Assembly: GCA_031263835.1 (NCBI GenBank)
Contig: JAISEZ010000256.1
Coordinates: 1 to 7,557 of the forward strand
DNA length: 7,557 bases
Direction: 5' to 3'
Origin: Tannerella sp.
GTDB taxonomy: Bacteria; Bacteroidota; Bacteroidia; Bacteroidales; Tannerellaceae
Both the position numbers and the translations under genes were made by a program. The notes under the pieces are model-generated. The model was not told the origin of the DNA, searched no databases, and saw nothing but the letters and a program-made list of their open reading frames with translations. Each line of letters begins with the position of its first letter. The stretch's first letter is position 1. Positions 1-6,069 of this stretch are shown here, in pieces.

Positions 1-39
1 AAATCTGCCGGAAACGCCCCGCTTTCCCCGGATTTTTCG

Positions 40-47
40 TACTTTTG
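40..47 (+). promoter_or_regulatory. Possible -7 promoter box for ffh
   Basis: The sequence TACTTTTG matches the Bacteroidota sigma factor -7 consensus TAnnTTTG. It lies 30 bases before the preferred ffh ATG, so transcription would start around position 53 and leave a leader of about 25 bases. I see no convincing -33 TTG/TTTG element, and only 39 bases of upstream sequence are present, so this rests on the -7 match alone. Confidence 0.4.
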
Positions 48-77
48 CCGTTCAATTCAAGAAGATACAGGATTTAT

Positions 78-1409
78 ATGTTTGAAAATTTAAGTGACAG
101 GCTGGATCGCTCCCTGAAACTGCTGCGGGGGGAAGGCCGGATTACGGAACTGAATGTGGCCGAAACACTCAAGGATATCCGCCGGGCGCTGCTGGACGCC
201 GACGTGAACTACAGGGTGGCAAGGCAGTTTACCGATACGGTCAGGGAAAAGGCGCTGGGACAAAACGTATTGACGTCCATCAAGCCGGGACAGCTGATGA
301 TCAAGATCGTGCACGACGAACTGGCGCAACTGATGGGCGGTACGGCGGAAGAAATCCGGCTGAAAGGTTCGCCGGCGGTCATTCTGATGTCCGGTCTGCA
401 AGGTTCGGGTAAAACCACGTTTTCCGGAAAGCTGGCCAGCCTGCTGAAAAACAAAAGAGGAAAGAATCCCCTGCTGGTAGCGTGCGACGTTTACCGGCCG
501 GCGGCTATTGAACAGCTGCACATTCTGGGCGAACAAATCGGCGTGCCGGTTTATTCCGAAGCGGAAAACGGGAATCCGGTGGAAATCGCGCTTCATTCCC
601 TTGCGGAGGCCCGGAAAAAGGGGCATGATACGGTGATTATCGACACGGCCGGCCGTCTGGCAATCGACGAGCAGATGATGCAGGAGATCGCCGCCATCAA
701 AAAAGCCGTGCAGCCGGACGAAATCCTGTTTGTCGTCGATTCCATGACCGGACAGGACGCCGTCAATACAGCCAGGGAATTTAATGAACGGCTGGACTTC
801 GACGGGGTTGTACTGACCAAGCTCGACGGCGACACGCGGGGCGGCGCGGCGTTATCCATCCGTACGGTGGTTGACAAGCCGATCAAGTTCATCGGCACCG
901 GCGAAAAAATGGATGCGCTGGATGTCTTTCACCCCGAACGCATGGCCAGCCGCATCCTCGGCATGGGCGACGTCGTCTCGCTGGTGGAACGCGCCCAGGA
1001 GCAGTTCGACGAAGAGGAAGCCCGGCGACTGCAAAAGAAGATAGCGAAGAACCAATTCGATTTCAATGATTTCCTCAGCCAGATCCGGCAGGTCAAACGG
1101 ATGGGGAATCTGAAAGACCTGGCCTCCATGCTGCCCGGCATCGGCAAAGCCATTAAAAACATGGATATTGATGATAACGCCTTTGTCCGCATCGAGGCAA
1201 TGATCCATTCCATGACGCCGGCGGAACGTTCCAGTCCGGCCATTTTGGACGGTTCGCGCAGGCAGCGGATTGCGACGGGCAGCGGCTCTTCGGTACAGGA
1301 CGTGAACCGGCTGCTCAAACAGATGGAAGAGATACGCAGAATGATGCGCATGGTCTCCGGGCCTGCCAAACCCGGCGCCCGGAAAATGCAGCCTTCCAGA
1401 AGAAGATAA
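78..1409 (+). CDS. ffh: Signal recognition particle protein Ffh (SRP54 GTPase)
   Basis: Ffh binds signal sequences of nascent membrane and exported proteins together with 4.5S RNA and docks with FtsY at the inner membrane, using GTP. The 443-residue product has the family's usual length and order. The N-terminal helical bundle covers about residues 1-90. The NG GTPase domain carries G1 GLQGSGKTT (106-114), G3 DTAGR (189-193) and G4 TKLDGD (247-252). The methionine-rich M domain (about 325-430) includes SRRQRIATGSG, the conserved RNA-binding segment, and the MEEIRRMMRM helix. I chose the ATG at 78 because the protein then begins MFENLSDRL, as Ffh proteins typically do. An in-frame TTG at 45 would add 11 unconserved residues and overlaps the possible promoter box. 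No Shine-Dalgarno sequence is obvious, which is usual in this phylum. folD follows after 57 bases on the same strand, probably cotranscribed. The 4.5S RNA gene is not in this window. Confidence 0.98.
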   Translation: MFENLSDRLDRSLKLLRGEGRITELNVAETLKDIRRALLDADVNYRVARQFTDTVREKALGQNVLTSIKPGQLMIKIVHDELAQLMGGTAEEIRLKGSPAVILMSGLQGSGKTTFSGKLASLLKNKRGKNPLLVACDVYRPAAIEQLHILGEQIGVPVYSEAENGNPVEIALHSLAEARKKGHDTVIIDTAGRLAIDEQMMQEIAAIKKAVQPDEILFVVDSMTGQDAVNTAREFNERLDFDGVVLTKLDGDTRGGAALSIRTVVDKPIKFIGTGEKMDALDVFHPERMASRILGMGDVVSLVERAQEQFDEEEARRLQKKIAKNQFDFNDFLSQIRQVKRMGNLKDLASMLPGIGKAIKNMDIDDNAFVRIEAMIHSMTPAERSSPAILDGSRRQRIATGSGSSVQDVNRLLKQMEEIRRMMRMVSGPAKPGARKMQPSRRR

Positions 1410-1466
1410 AAAACGGATGCAGGGATTTAAAACTCCAATGCAGGACGCAAAATAAAAAAGACAGGT

Positions 1467-2366
1467 ATGGACGAACGGAAAAAATATCAGTTAATAGACG
1501 GCAAAGCCATTGCCGCAGAAATCAGGAAGGAACTGGCTGACGAAGTGGCAAACATCAAACGGACGGGAGGTAAAATCCCTCACCTGGCTGCGATTCTGGT
1601 GGGGCATGACGGCGGAAGCGAAACTTACGTAGCCAGTAAGGTGAAGAACTGCGGGGAAATCGGATTCAAATCAACGCTGATTCGGTATGAAACGGATGTG
1701 ACGGAAGACGAACTGCTGCGCAGGGTGGATGAATTGAACAGGGATGCGGACGTGGATGGATTCATCGTCCAGCTGCCTCTGCCGGCGCACATTTCCGAAC
1801 AGAAAGTCATTGAAGCCATTGATTACAGGAAAGACGTCGATGGCTTTCACCCCGTCAACGTCGGGCGGATGTCGCTCGGACTGCCCTGTTTCAGGTCGGC
1901 AACGCCGGCCGGCATTCTGGAACTGCTGAAACGCTATCGCATCGAAACCCGTGGCAAACACTGCGTCGTACTGGGGCGCAGCAACATTGTCGGCAAACCC
2001 GTGGCCATGCTGATGATGCAGAAAGGCTATCCGGGCGATTGCACGGTGACGGTATGTCACAGCCGTTCGGAAAACCTGAAAGAAATGTGCCTGCGTGCGG
2101 ATATTATTATTGTAGCGCTGGGCGTACCCGAATTTCTGAAAGCCGACATGGTGAAGGATGGCGCCGCGGTCATTGATGTCGGTACGACGCGCCTGCCGAG
2201 CAGCGTCACCAAAAGCGGATACCGGTTGACCGGCGACGTCTGTTTCAGCGAGGTCGCCCCGAAATGCAGCTACATCACGCCTGTCCCGGGCGGTGTCGGG
2301 CCAATGACCATCATCTCCCTGATGCGGAACACGCTGCTGGCCGGAAAAAAGGAGATATTTACATAA
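1467..2366 (+). CDS. folD: Bifunctional methylenetetrahydrofolate dehydrogenase / methenyltetrahydrofolate cyclohydrolase FolD
   Basis: FolD interconverts 5,10-methylene-, 5,10-methenyl- and 10-formyl-tetrahydrofolate in the cytoplasm, using NADP(H) in the dehydrogenase step, and so supplies one-carbon units for purines and formyl-methionine. The 299-residue product is slightly longer than E. coli FolD (288). The catalytic domain shows YVASK with Tyr54 and Lys58 (the catalytic lysine), [11 protein letters not shown] (96-106, including the folate-site Gln102) and DVDGFHP (123-129, Asp125). The Rossmann nucleotide-binding part has GRSNIVGKP (170-178), and the C-terminal signature PGGVGPMT lies at 274-281. 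All expected active-site residues are present, so it should be active. The ATG start puts [10 protein letters not shown] near the N-terminus, as in the family. The 57-base gap after ffh holds no terminator or -7 box that I can see, which suggests one transcript. The gene ends in a convergent spacer facing the DUF2851 gene. Confidence 0.97.
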   Translation: MDERKKYQLIDGKAIAAEIRKELADEVANIKRTGGKIPHLAAILVGHDGGSETYVASKVKNCGEIGFKSTLIRYETDVTEDELLRRVDELNRDADVDGFIVQLPLPAHISEQKVIEAIDYRKDVDGFHPVNVGRMSLGLPCFRSATPAGILELLKRYRIETRGKHCVVLGRSNIVGKPVAMLMMQKGYPGDCTVTVCHSRSENLKEMCLRADIIIVALGVPEFLKADMVKDGAAVIDVGTTRLPSSVTKSGYRLTGDVCFSEVAPKCSYITPVPGGVGPMTIISLMRNTLLAGKKEIFT

Positions 2367-2386
2367 AAACGGTTTTATGACAGCCG

Positions 2387-2412
2387 TAGAGACGCGATGC
2401 ATCGCGTCTCTA
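2387..2412. repeat. Perfect 26-bp palindrome (REP-like dispersed repeat)
   Basis: The left arm TAGAGACGCGATG is followed directly by its exact reverse complement, centred between 2399 and 2400. As RNA it could fold into an 11-bp stem with a TGCA loop. It lies 20 bases after the folD stop, between two convergent genes. Similar AGAGACGC...GCGTCTCT palindromes are, as I recall, scattered in spacers of some Bacteroidota and cyanobacterial genomes, so a REP/MITE-like repeat is the likeliest identity. It could also slow or stop transcription from either side, but no T-run follows on either strand, so I do not call it an intrinsic terminator. Confidence 0.8.
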
Positions 2413-2444
2413 AAACACTTCGTCGCTACTGCCGATTCGCACCA

Positions 2445-2500
2445 CTAATCACTAACCGTTAACCATTAACCATTAACCATTAACCACTAACCATTAATCA
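2445..2500. repeat. Heptamer tandem array, eight units of YTAAYCR
   Basis: Eight consecutive 7-base units read CTAATCA, CTAACCG, TTAACCA four times, CTAACCA and TTAATCA. The four central units are identical and the outer ones differ by one or two bases, a usual pattern for an array that is renewed in its middle. The last unit overlaps the DUF2851 stop codon: its TCA is TGA on the minus strand. AT-rich heptamer arrays of this kind are, from general knowledge, common in spacers of Bacteroidota and cyanobacteria. No function is evident. Confidence 0.9.
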
Positions 2501-3763
2501 CTGTTTCCGTATCAGGTGATATGCGATGCGGCAGTAGAGGCATTTCTTTTTTTCGCAGTATTCGCGTCGCAGCTGGATGAGCGCCTGTGTATCGGCGGCA
2601 TTTTTCACCTCGACGCCGGCTTCCGTGAACATTTTGACGGGACTGTTGCGTTCCGGCGGGAGGTCTTCCAGCAGTTGCAGCGCCCGTGCGGCGTATTCCG
2701 GCAGCCGTTTTTTCTTCCCGCAGGCAAACAGCACGGGAACCGCCGTGTTTATTAAGATAAGGTACACCGTAGCGGCGCCAATCTTTTTTTTCCCCTTCGG
2801 CGAAGCTGCCCCGAAATGATAGTGCGTTTCCCAGTAGTCGGACACGGATACGTCGAAACGCTCTTTCAGCATCTCCGGACGGCTGTTTTCCAGTATTTCG
2901 GAAAACAGCGTATCGTTCGCCGACCAGATGGCGGCCAGTTGCGCCAGCCGGACATGCGGAAAATTGACCGGGCGCGTCCGGAGCTTCCTGAACAGAAATC
3001 CTTCGACCGGTTTCAGGCCGTACTTCGTTTGCAGAAACGCATATTCCCGCTGCAGCAGCCGGCAGTACGGGTCGTCGCACGCTTCGGCCAGCAGGCCGGC
3101 CTGCCCGAACAGCAGCGCTTCCACGGACAGGCGGCTGTTTCGATGCTTGCGGATGCAGTGGAACGGAAGGCTTTCGGCCAGCCATTCGAAGGCGTCGCTG
3201 TTGGTGGCGAATCCGAAGTTGCGCATCAGCGTGATGTAAAAGACCTCGTTCCAGTCGCCGTCATGACGTTCCAGCAGCTGGAGGATGGCGTCCGTTTTCC
3301 GTTCCAGCCGTTCGCTGACCAGCGCGCTCAGCCAGGCCGACAGGTGCACGGGTTCGACTTCGCGGATGCGTCCGAGACAGGGCGTCGGCGTGTCGCGCGA
3401 AAGCAGCCACGCCATGTGTTCCCTCACGCCGTCCGGCACGCGGATAACGGCCGTCCGGACGATTTCGCCGTTCGTCCGTCGAACCGGCGTGTCGTCCTCC
3501 TCCACGACGTGCAGGATGACCGCATCGTAGGCCGGATCGCGGTCGTGACGGTGCGCGTGCCACTCGGAGGCTTTGCGGTGAATTTCCACGCATCCGGCCC
3601 AGACGGCGCCGTCAATGCGGATTTTGGCATTGAAAAAGTCCGGCCCCGCATCCGGATTCTGGATACCGGGGTCAATCACCGTGACCGGAAGGCCCTCCGC
3701 CGTACACAGGCCGGCCCCGTCATAAAGCCTGTATTTCCATACATATTGCAGTAAACGTTCCAT
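2498..3763 (-). CDS. DUF2851 family protein, function unknown
   Basis: This 421-residue protein belongs by recognition to DUF2851, a conserved Bacteroidota family with no assigned function. There is no signal peptide or clear membrane helix, so it is probably cytoplasmic. The N-terminal third carries the most striking block: NPDAGPDFFNAKIRI (36-50), WAGCVEIH (55-62), then SEWHAHRHDRD (66-76) and a hydrophobic strand AVILHVV (81-87). Asp42, Glu60, His62 and several histidines look like a metal or catalytic site. The C-terminus has three cysteines, Cys403, Cys408 and Cys411 (C-x4-C-x2-C), in a Lys-rich stretch. The ATG start is supported by an AAAGGAA sequence 7 bases upstream and by the family-like beginning MERLLQYVWKYRLY. 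It is transcribed divergently from dapB and convergently to folD, so it is probably a single-gene unit. The long reading frames on the opposite strand are shadows. Confidence 0.9.
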   Translation of the reverse strand: MERLLQYVWKYRLYDGAGLCTAEGLPVTVIDPGIQNPDAGPDFFNAKIRIDGAVWAGCVEIHRKASEWHAHRHDRDPAYDAVILHVVEEDDTPVRRTNGEIVRTAVIRVPDGVREHMAWLLSRDTPTPCLGRIREVEPVHLSAWLSALVSERLERKTDAILQLLERHDGDWNEVFYITLMRNFGFATNSDAFEWLAESLPFHCIRKHRNSRLSVEALLFGQAGLLAEACDDPYCRLLQREYAFLQTKYGLKPVEGFLFRKLRTRPVNFPHVRLAQLAAIWSANDTLFSEILENSRPEMLKERFDVSVSDYWETHYHFGAASPKGKKKIGAATVYLILINTAVPVLFACGKKKRLPEYAARALQLLEDLPPERNSPVKMFTEAGVEVKNAADTQALIQLRREYCEKKKCLYCRIAYHLIRKQ

Positions 3764-3770
3764 TTTTATG

Positions 3771-3777
3771 TTCCTTT
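3771..3777 (-). promoter_or_regulatory. Shine-Dalgarno-like site of the DUF2851 gene
   Basis: Read on the minus strand this is AAAGGAA, ending 7 bases before the ATG. It supports the chosen start and stands out because most genes in this window lack a clear Shine-Dalgarno sequence. Confidence 0.5.
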
Positions 3778-3792
3778 CGAAGATTAAATGCC

Positions 3793-3800
3793 CAAATCTA
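3793..3800 (-). promoter_or_regulatory. Possible -7 promoter box for the DUF2851 gene
   Basis: On the minus strand this reads TAGATTTG, an exact match to the Bacteroidota -7 consensus TAnnTTTG. Transcription would start near 3787, giving a leader of about 24 bases that includes the Shine-Dalgarno-like site. The -33 region has no clear TTG at the right distance. Confidence 0.5.
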
Positions 3801-3812
3801 ATACAAAATCTT

Positions 3813-3820
3813 TATATTTG
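3813..3820 (+). promoter_or_regulatory. Possible -7 promoter box for the dapB operon
   Basis: The sequence TATATTTG matches TAnnTTTG exactly and sits in an AT-rich spacer. Transcription would begin near 3826, about 50 bases before the preferred dapB ATG. No good -33 TTG is visible. It lies only 12 bases from the oppositely directed box of the DUF2851 gene. Confidence 0.55.
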
Positions 3821-3876
3821 CACGCTTGTGGCACGTAAAAACAAATACGGAAGCAGGATTTTTAATGATTTTACAA

Positions 3877-4599
3877 ATGAAAATAGCTCTTACAGGTTAC
3901 GGCAAGATGGGTAAAGCCATCGAGCAGATTGCATTGGAACGGGGACACGAGATTGTGTCGATCATTGATGTGGACAACAGGGACGACTTCCATTCGGAAG
4001 CGTTCAGAAGCGCTGACGTGGCGATTGAGTTTTCAACTCCGGCGGCAGCGTTCGACAATTTCATGGCGTGTTTTGCGGCGAATGTGCCCGTGGTGGCCGG
4101 GACGACCGGCTGGCTGGAACGGATGGACGAAGTCCGCGCCATTTGCGAAAAAGACGGGCAAACGTTTTTCTACGCTTCCAACTACAGCATCGGCGTCAAT
4201 CTGTTCTTTGCGCTGAACCGCTGTCTGGCCCGGCTGATGAACGGCTTTCCGGCTTACGGCGTCCGCCTTTCGGAAACGCACCACATCCACAAGCTGGATG
4301 CGCCGAGCGGTACGGCGCTCACGCTGGCCGGCGACCTGCTCGCACAGCTGGATCGGAAAAAGCGGTGGACGCTCTGCGAAACGGGCGACCCGGCCGATCT
4401 GGTGATCGACGCCATTCGCGAAGGCGAAGTGCCCGGCATTCACGAAGTGACGTATGATTCGGACGTCGATTATATCCGCATCAGTCACAGCGCAAAAAGC
4501 CGCGCGGGATTTGCGCTGGGCGCCGTGCTTGCCGCCGAGTTCACCGCCGGACGGAAAGGATGGCTGGGAATGGACGATTTACTTCATCTGGGGAAATGA
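3877..4599 (+). CDS. dapB: 4-hydroxy-tetrahydrodipicolinate reductase DapB
   Basis: DapB reduces 4-hydroxy-tetrahydrodipicolinate to tetrahydrodipicolinate with NAD(P)H, a cytoplasmic step towards diaminopimelate and lysine. The 240-residue product starts with a Rossmann fold: MKIALTGYGKMGKAI holds the glycine-rich loop (Gly7, Gly9, Gly12). VAGTTGW (73-79) and ASNYSIGVN (100-108) are family signatures, and the catalytic segment ETHHIHKLDAPSGTA (133-147) contains the two histidines 135-136 and Lys139. It ends with GWLGMDDLLHL. All key residues are present. I chose the ATG at 3877 because the glycine-rich strand then begins at residue 1, as usual. An ATG at 3865 and a TTG at 3826 are in frame but would add unconserved residues, and the TTG falls at the predicted transcription start. 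lepB follows after 43 bases without an evident promoter or terminator, so dapB probably leads a four-gene operon. Confidence 0.97.
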   Translation: MKIALTGYGKMGKAIEQIALERGHEIVSIIDVDNRDDFHSEAFRSADVAIEFSTPAAAFDNFMACFAANVPVVAGTTGWLERMDEVRAICEKDGQTFFYASNYSIGVNLFFALNRCLARLMNGFPAYGVRLSETHHIHKLDAPSGTALTLAGDLLAQLDRKKRWTLCETGDPADLVIDAIREGEVPGIHEVTYDSDVDYIRISHSAKSRAGFALGAVLAAEFTAGRKGWLGMDDLLHLGK

Positions 4600-4642
4600 T
4601 GCCGTTCCCCGCACAGTTTGTATCAATTAAACCAAAGATAGA

Positions 4643-6040
4643 ATGAAAAAGATTTCAAAAAGACAGTGGATCGGTTTCGGATGCTGGTCGGCGCTGTATA
4701 TTCTGTTTTCCGTCTGGATGGAAAACCTGTGGCTGCTGTTCGGCCTTGCCGTGCTGGCGGATATATTCCTGACCCGCTTTATCCCGTGGGGAGCGTGGAA
4801 AAGGTCGAAACGTCCGAAGGTGCGTGAAGCGCTGAACTGGGTGGACGATATTCTGTTTGCGCTGATCGCCGTGTATCTGATTAACCTGTTCGTGTTTCAA
4901 AATTACCAGATACCCAGTTCCTCGCTGGAAAAGACGCTGCTGGTGGGCGACTACCTGTTCGTCAGCAAGCTGAGTTACGGCCCGCGGGTGCCGAATACGC
5001 CGATTTCGTTTCCCCTGGTGCAGAATACGCTGCCCTTTTTCAACTGCAAGTCCTACCTCGACTGGCCGGAGTGGGGCTACAAGCGGGTGAAGGGTACGGG
5101 AACGCTGAAGCGCAATGACATTGTGGTGTTCAATTTCCCGGCCGGCGATACGGTCGCGCTGAACATGACGAATCCCGACTATTACACGCTGCTCGAGGAT
5201 CCTGGCCGGGAGACGGTTTTCGCCGACAAAGCCCGGTATGGCGACGTGATTTACCGTCCGGTGGACAAGCGGGAGAATTACGTCAAGCGATGCGTGGGCA
5301 TGCCCGGCGATTCGCTGGCAATCGTCGACAACCAGCTTTTCATTGACGGCGCAGCGGTGGAGAATCCGGAGAAGTTGCAGTTCAATTATTATGTGGAGAC
5401 GGACGGCTCCATGCTGACGGAGGAACAGTTCCGCCTGCTGGACGTCAGCAAAAGCGACCGGAAGCTGCTTTCCGCCAACGCCGGCTATTATCAGATGCTG
5501 CTCTATCTGGGCTTCCAGCCCGACGCGGCAGGCCGTTTCAATCCGGTGTACTGCGTGCCGCTCACGGCGAAGGCGCTGGAGAGCGTGAAAAAAATACCGA
5601 CGGTGAAGCGGGTGAAGATTGAGGAAGACGAATGGAGCACGGTTTATCCGGTCAGCTACCGGACGGGCTGGACGCGCGACAACTTCGGCCCGATCTGGAT
5701 TCCGGAAAAAGGCGCCACCGTCACGCTGGACGAACGGAATCTGGCGCTCTACAGCCGCTGCATCCGGAACTACGAGGGCAATACGCTGGAAGTGTTTCCG
5801 GACGGGAAAGTCCTCATCAACGGCAAGCCGGAAACGGCCTACACGTTCCGCTACGACTACTATTTCATGATGGGCGACAACCGCCACAACAGCGCGGACA
5901 GCCGCTCATGGGGTTTCGTTCCCGAAGACCACATCGTCGGCAAGCCCATCCTGATATGGCTCTCGATTGACAAGGATCGCGGCCTCTTCAACGGCGCTAT
6001 CCGCTGGAGCCGGTTATTCCGGATGGTGCACGCGGATTGA
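4643..6040 (+). CDS. lepB: Signal peptidase I LepB (Bacteroidota-type, long form)
   Basis: LepB is a membrane serine protease (family S26) that removes signal peptides from exported proteins on the outer face of the inner membrane, using a Ser/Lys dyad. The 465-residue protein has hydrophobic segments at about 9-27, 28-45 and 66-86. The Ser box IPSSSLEKTLLVGD (90-103) holds the nucleophile Ser94. The Lys box NYVKRCVGMPGD (212-223) holds the general base Lys215. The C-terminal box MGDNRHNSADSRSWG (410-424) is intact, so it should be active. Ser94 is followed by Leu where most homologues have Met. The gap between Ser and Lys is 121 residues against about 55 in E. coli; the extra stretch (roughly 107-175) accounts for part of the length and is, I believe, typical of this phylum. 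There is no clear Shine-Dalgarno sequence. A shorter LepB-like gene follows after 29 bases. Confidence 0.97.
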   Translation: MKKISKRQWIGFGCWSALYILFSVWMENLWLLFGLAVLADIFLTRFIPWGAWKRSKRPKVREALNWVDDILFALIAVYLINLFVFQNYQIPSSSLEKTLLVGDYLFVSKLSYGPRVPNTPISFPLVQNTLPFFNCKSYLDWPEWGYKRVKGTGTLKRNDIVVFNFPAGDTVALNMTNPDYYTLLEDPGRETVFADKARYGDVIYRPVDKRENYVKRCVGMPGDSLAIVDNQLFIDGAAVENPEKLQFNYYVETDGSMLTEEQFRLLDVSKSDRKLLSANAGYYQMLLYLGFQPDAAGRFNPVYCVPLTAKALESVKKIPTVKRVKIEEDEWSTVYPVSYRTGWTRDNFGPIWIPEKGATVTLDERNLALYSRCIRNYEGNTLEVFPDGKVLINGKPETAYTFRYDYYFMMGDNRHNSADSRSWGFVPEDHIVGKPILIWLSIDKDRGLFNGAIRWSRLFRMVHAD

Positions 6041-6069
6041 GAAAATCAGGATTCAAGGATGAAATCCGT

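Noticed and set aside
2362..2378. Short inverted repeat ATAAAA/TTTTAT overlapping the folD stop
   Set aside because: Six A-T pairs with a short loop are too weak for a terminator, and no GC-rich stem precedes the T-run.
2387..2412. Palindrome as an intrinsic terminator
   Set aside because: The stem is strong but neither strand has a following T-run, so only a REP-like repeat is called, with termination left as a possibility.
2445..2500. Heptamer array as CRISPR, origin iterons or telomere-like repeat
   Set aside because: Units are contiguous without spacers, only 7 bases long, and no replication or cas gene is near; a simple tandem repeat is sufficient.
2816..3754. Plus-strand open frame of 312 codons opposite the DUF2851 gene
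   Set aside because: It is antisense to a family-matching gene that has its own ribosome-binding-like site and promoter box; the product has no recognisable motif and a skewed Arg/Gln/Val composition.
4655..5887. Long minus-strand open frame (410 codons) opposite lepB
   Set aside because: It lies wholly antisense to a clearly identified signal peptidase with intact motifs; its product is rich in Arg, His and Val without recognisable domains, as expected of a shadow frame in GC-rich DNA.
6037..6069. TTG start for the LepB-like gene overlapping the lepB stop
   Set aside because: The ATG at 6070 has a Shine-Dalgarno-like AAGGA upstream and gives a normal short basic segment before the membrane helix; the extra 11 residues show no family feature.
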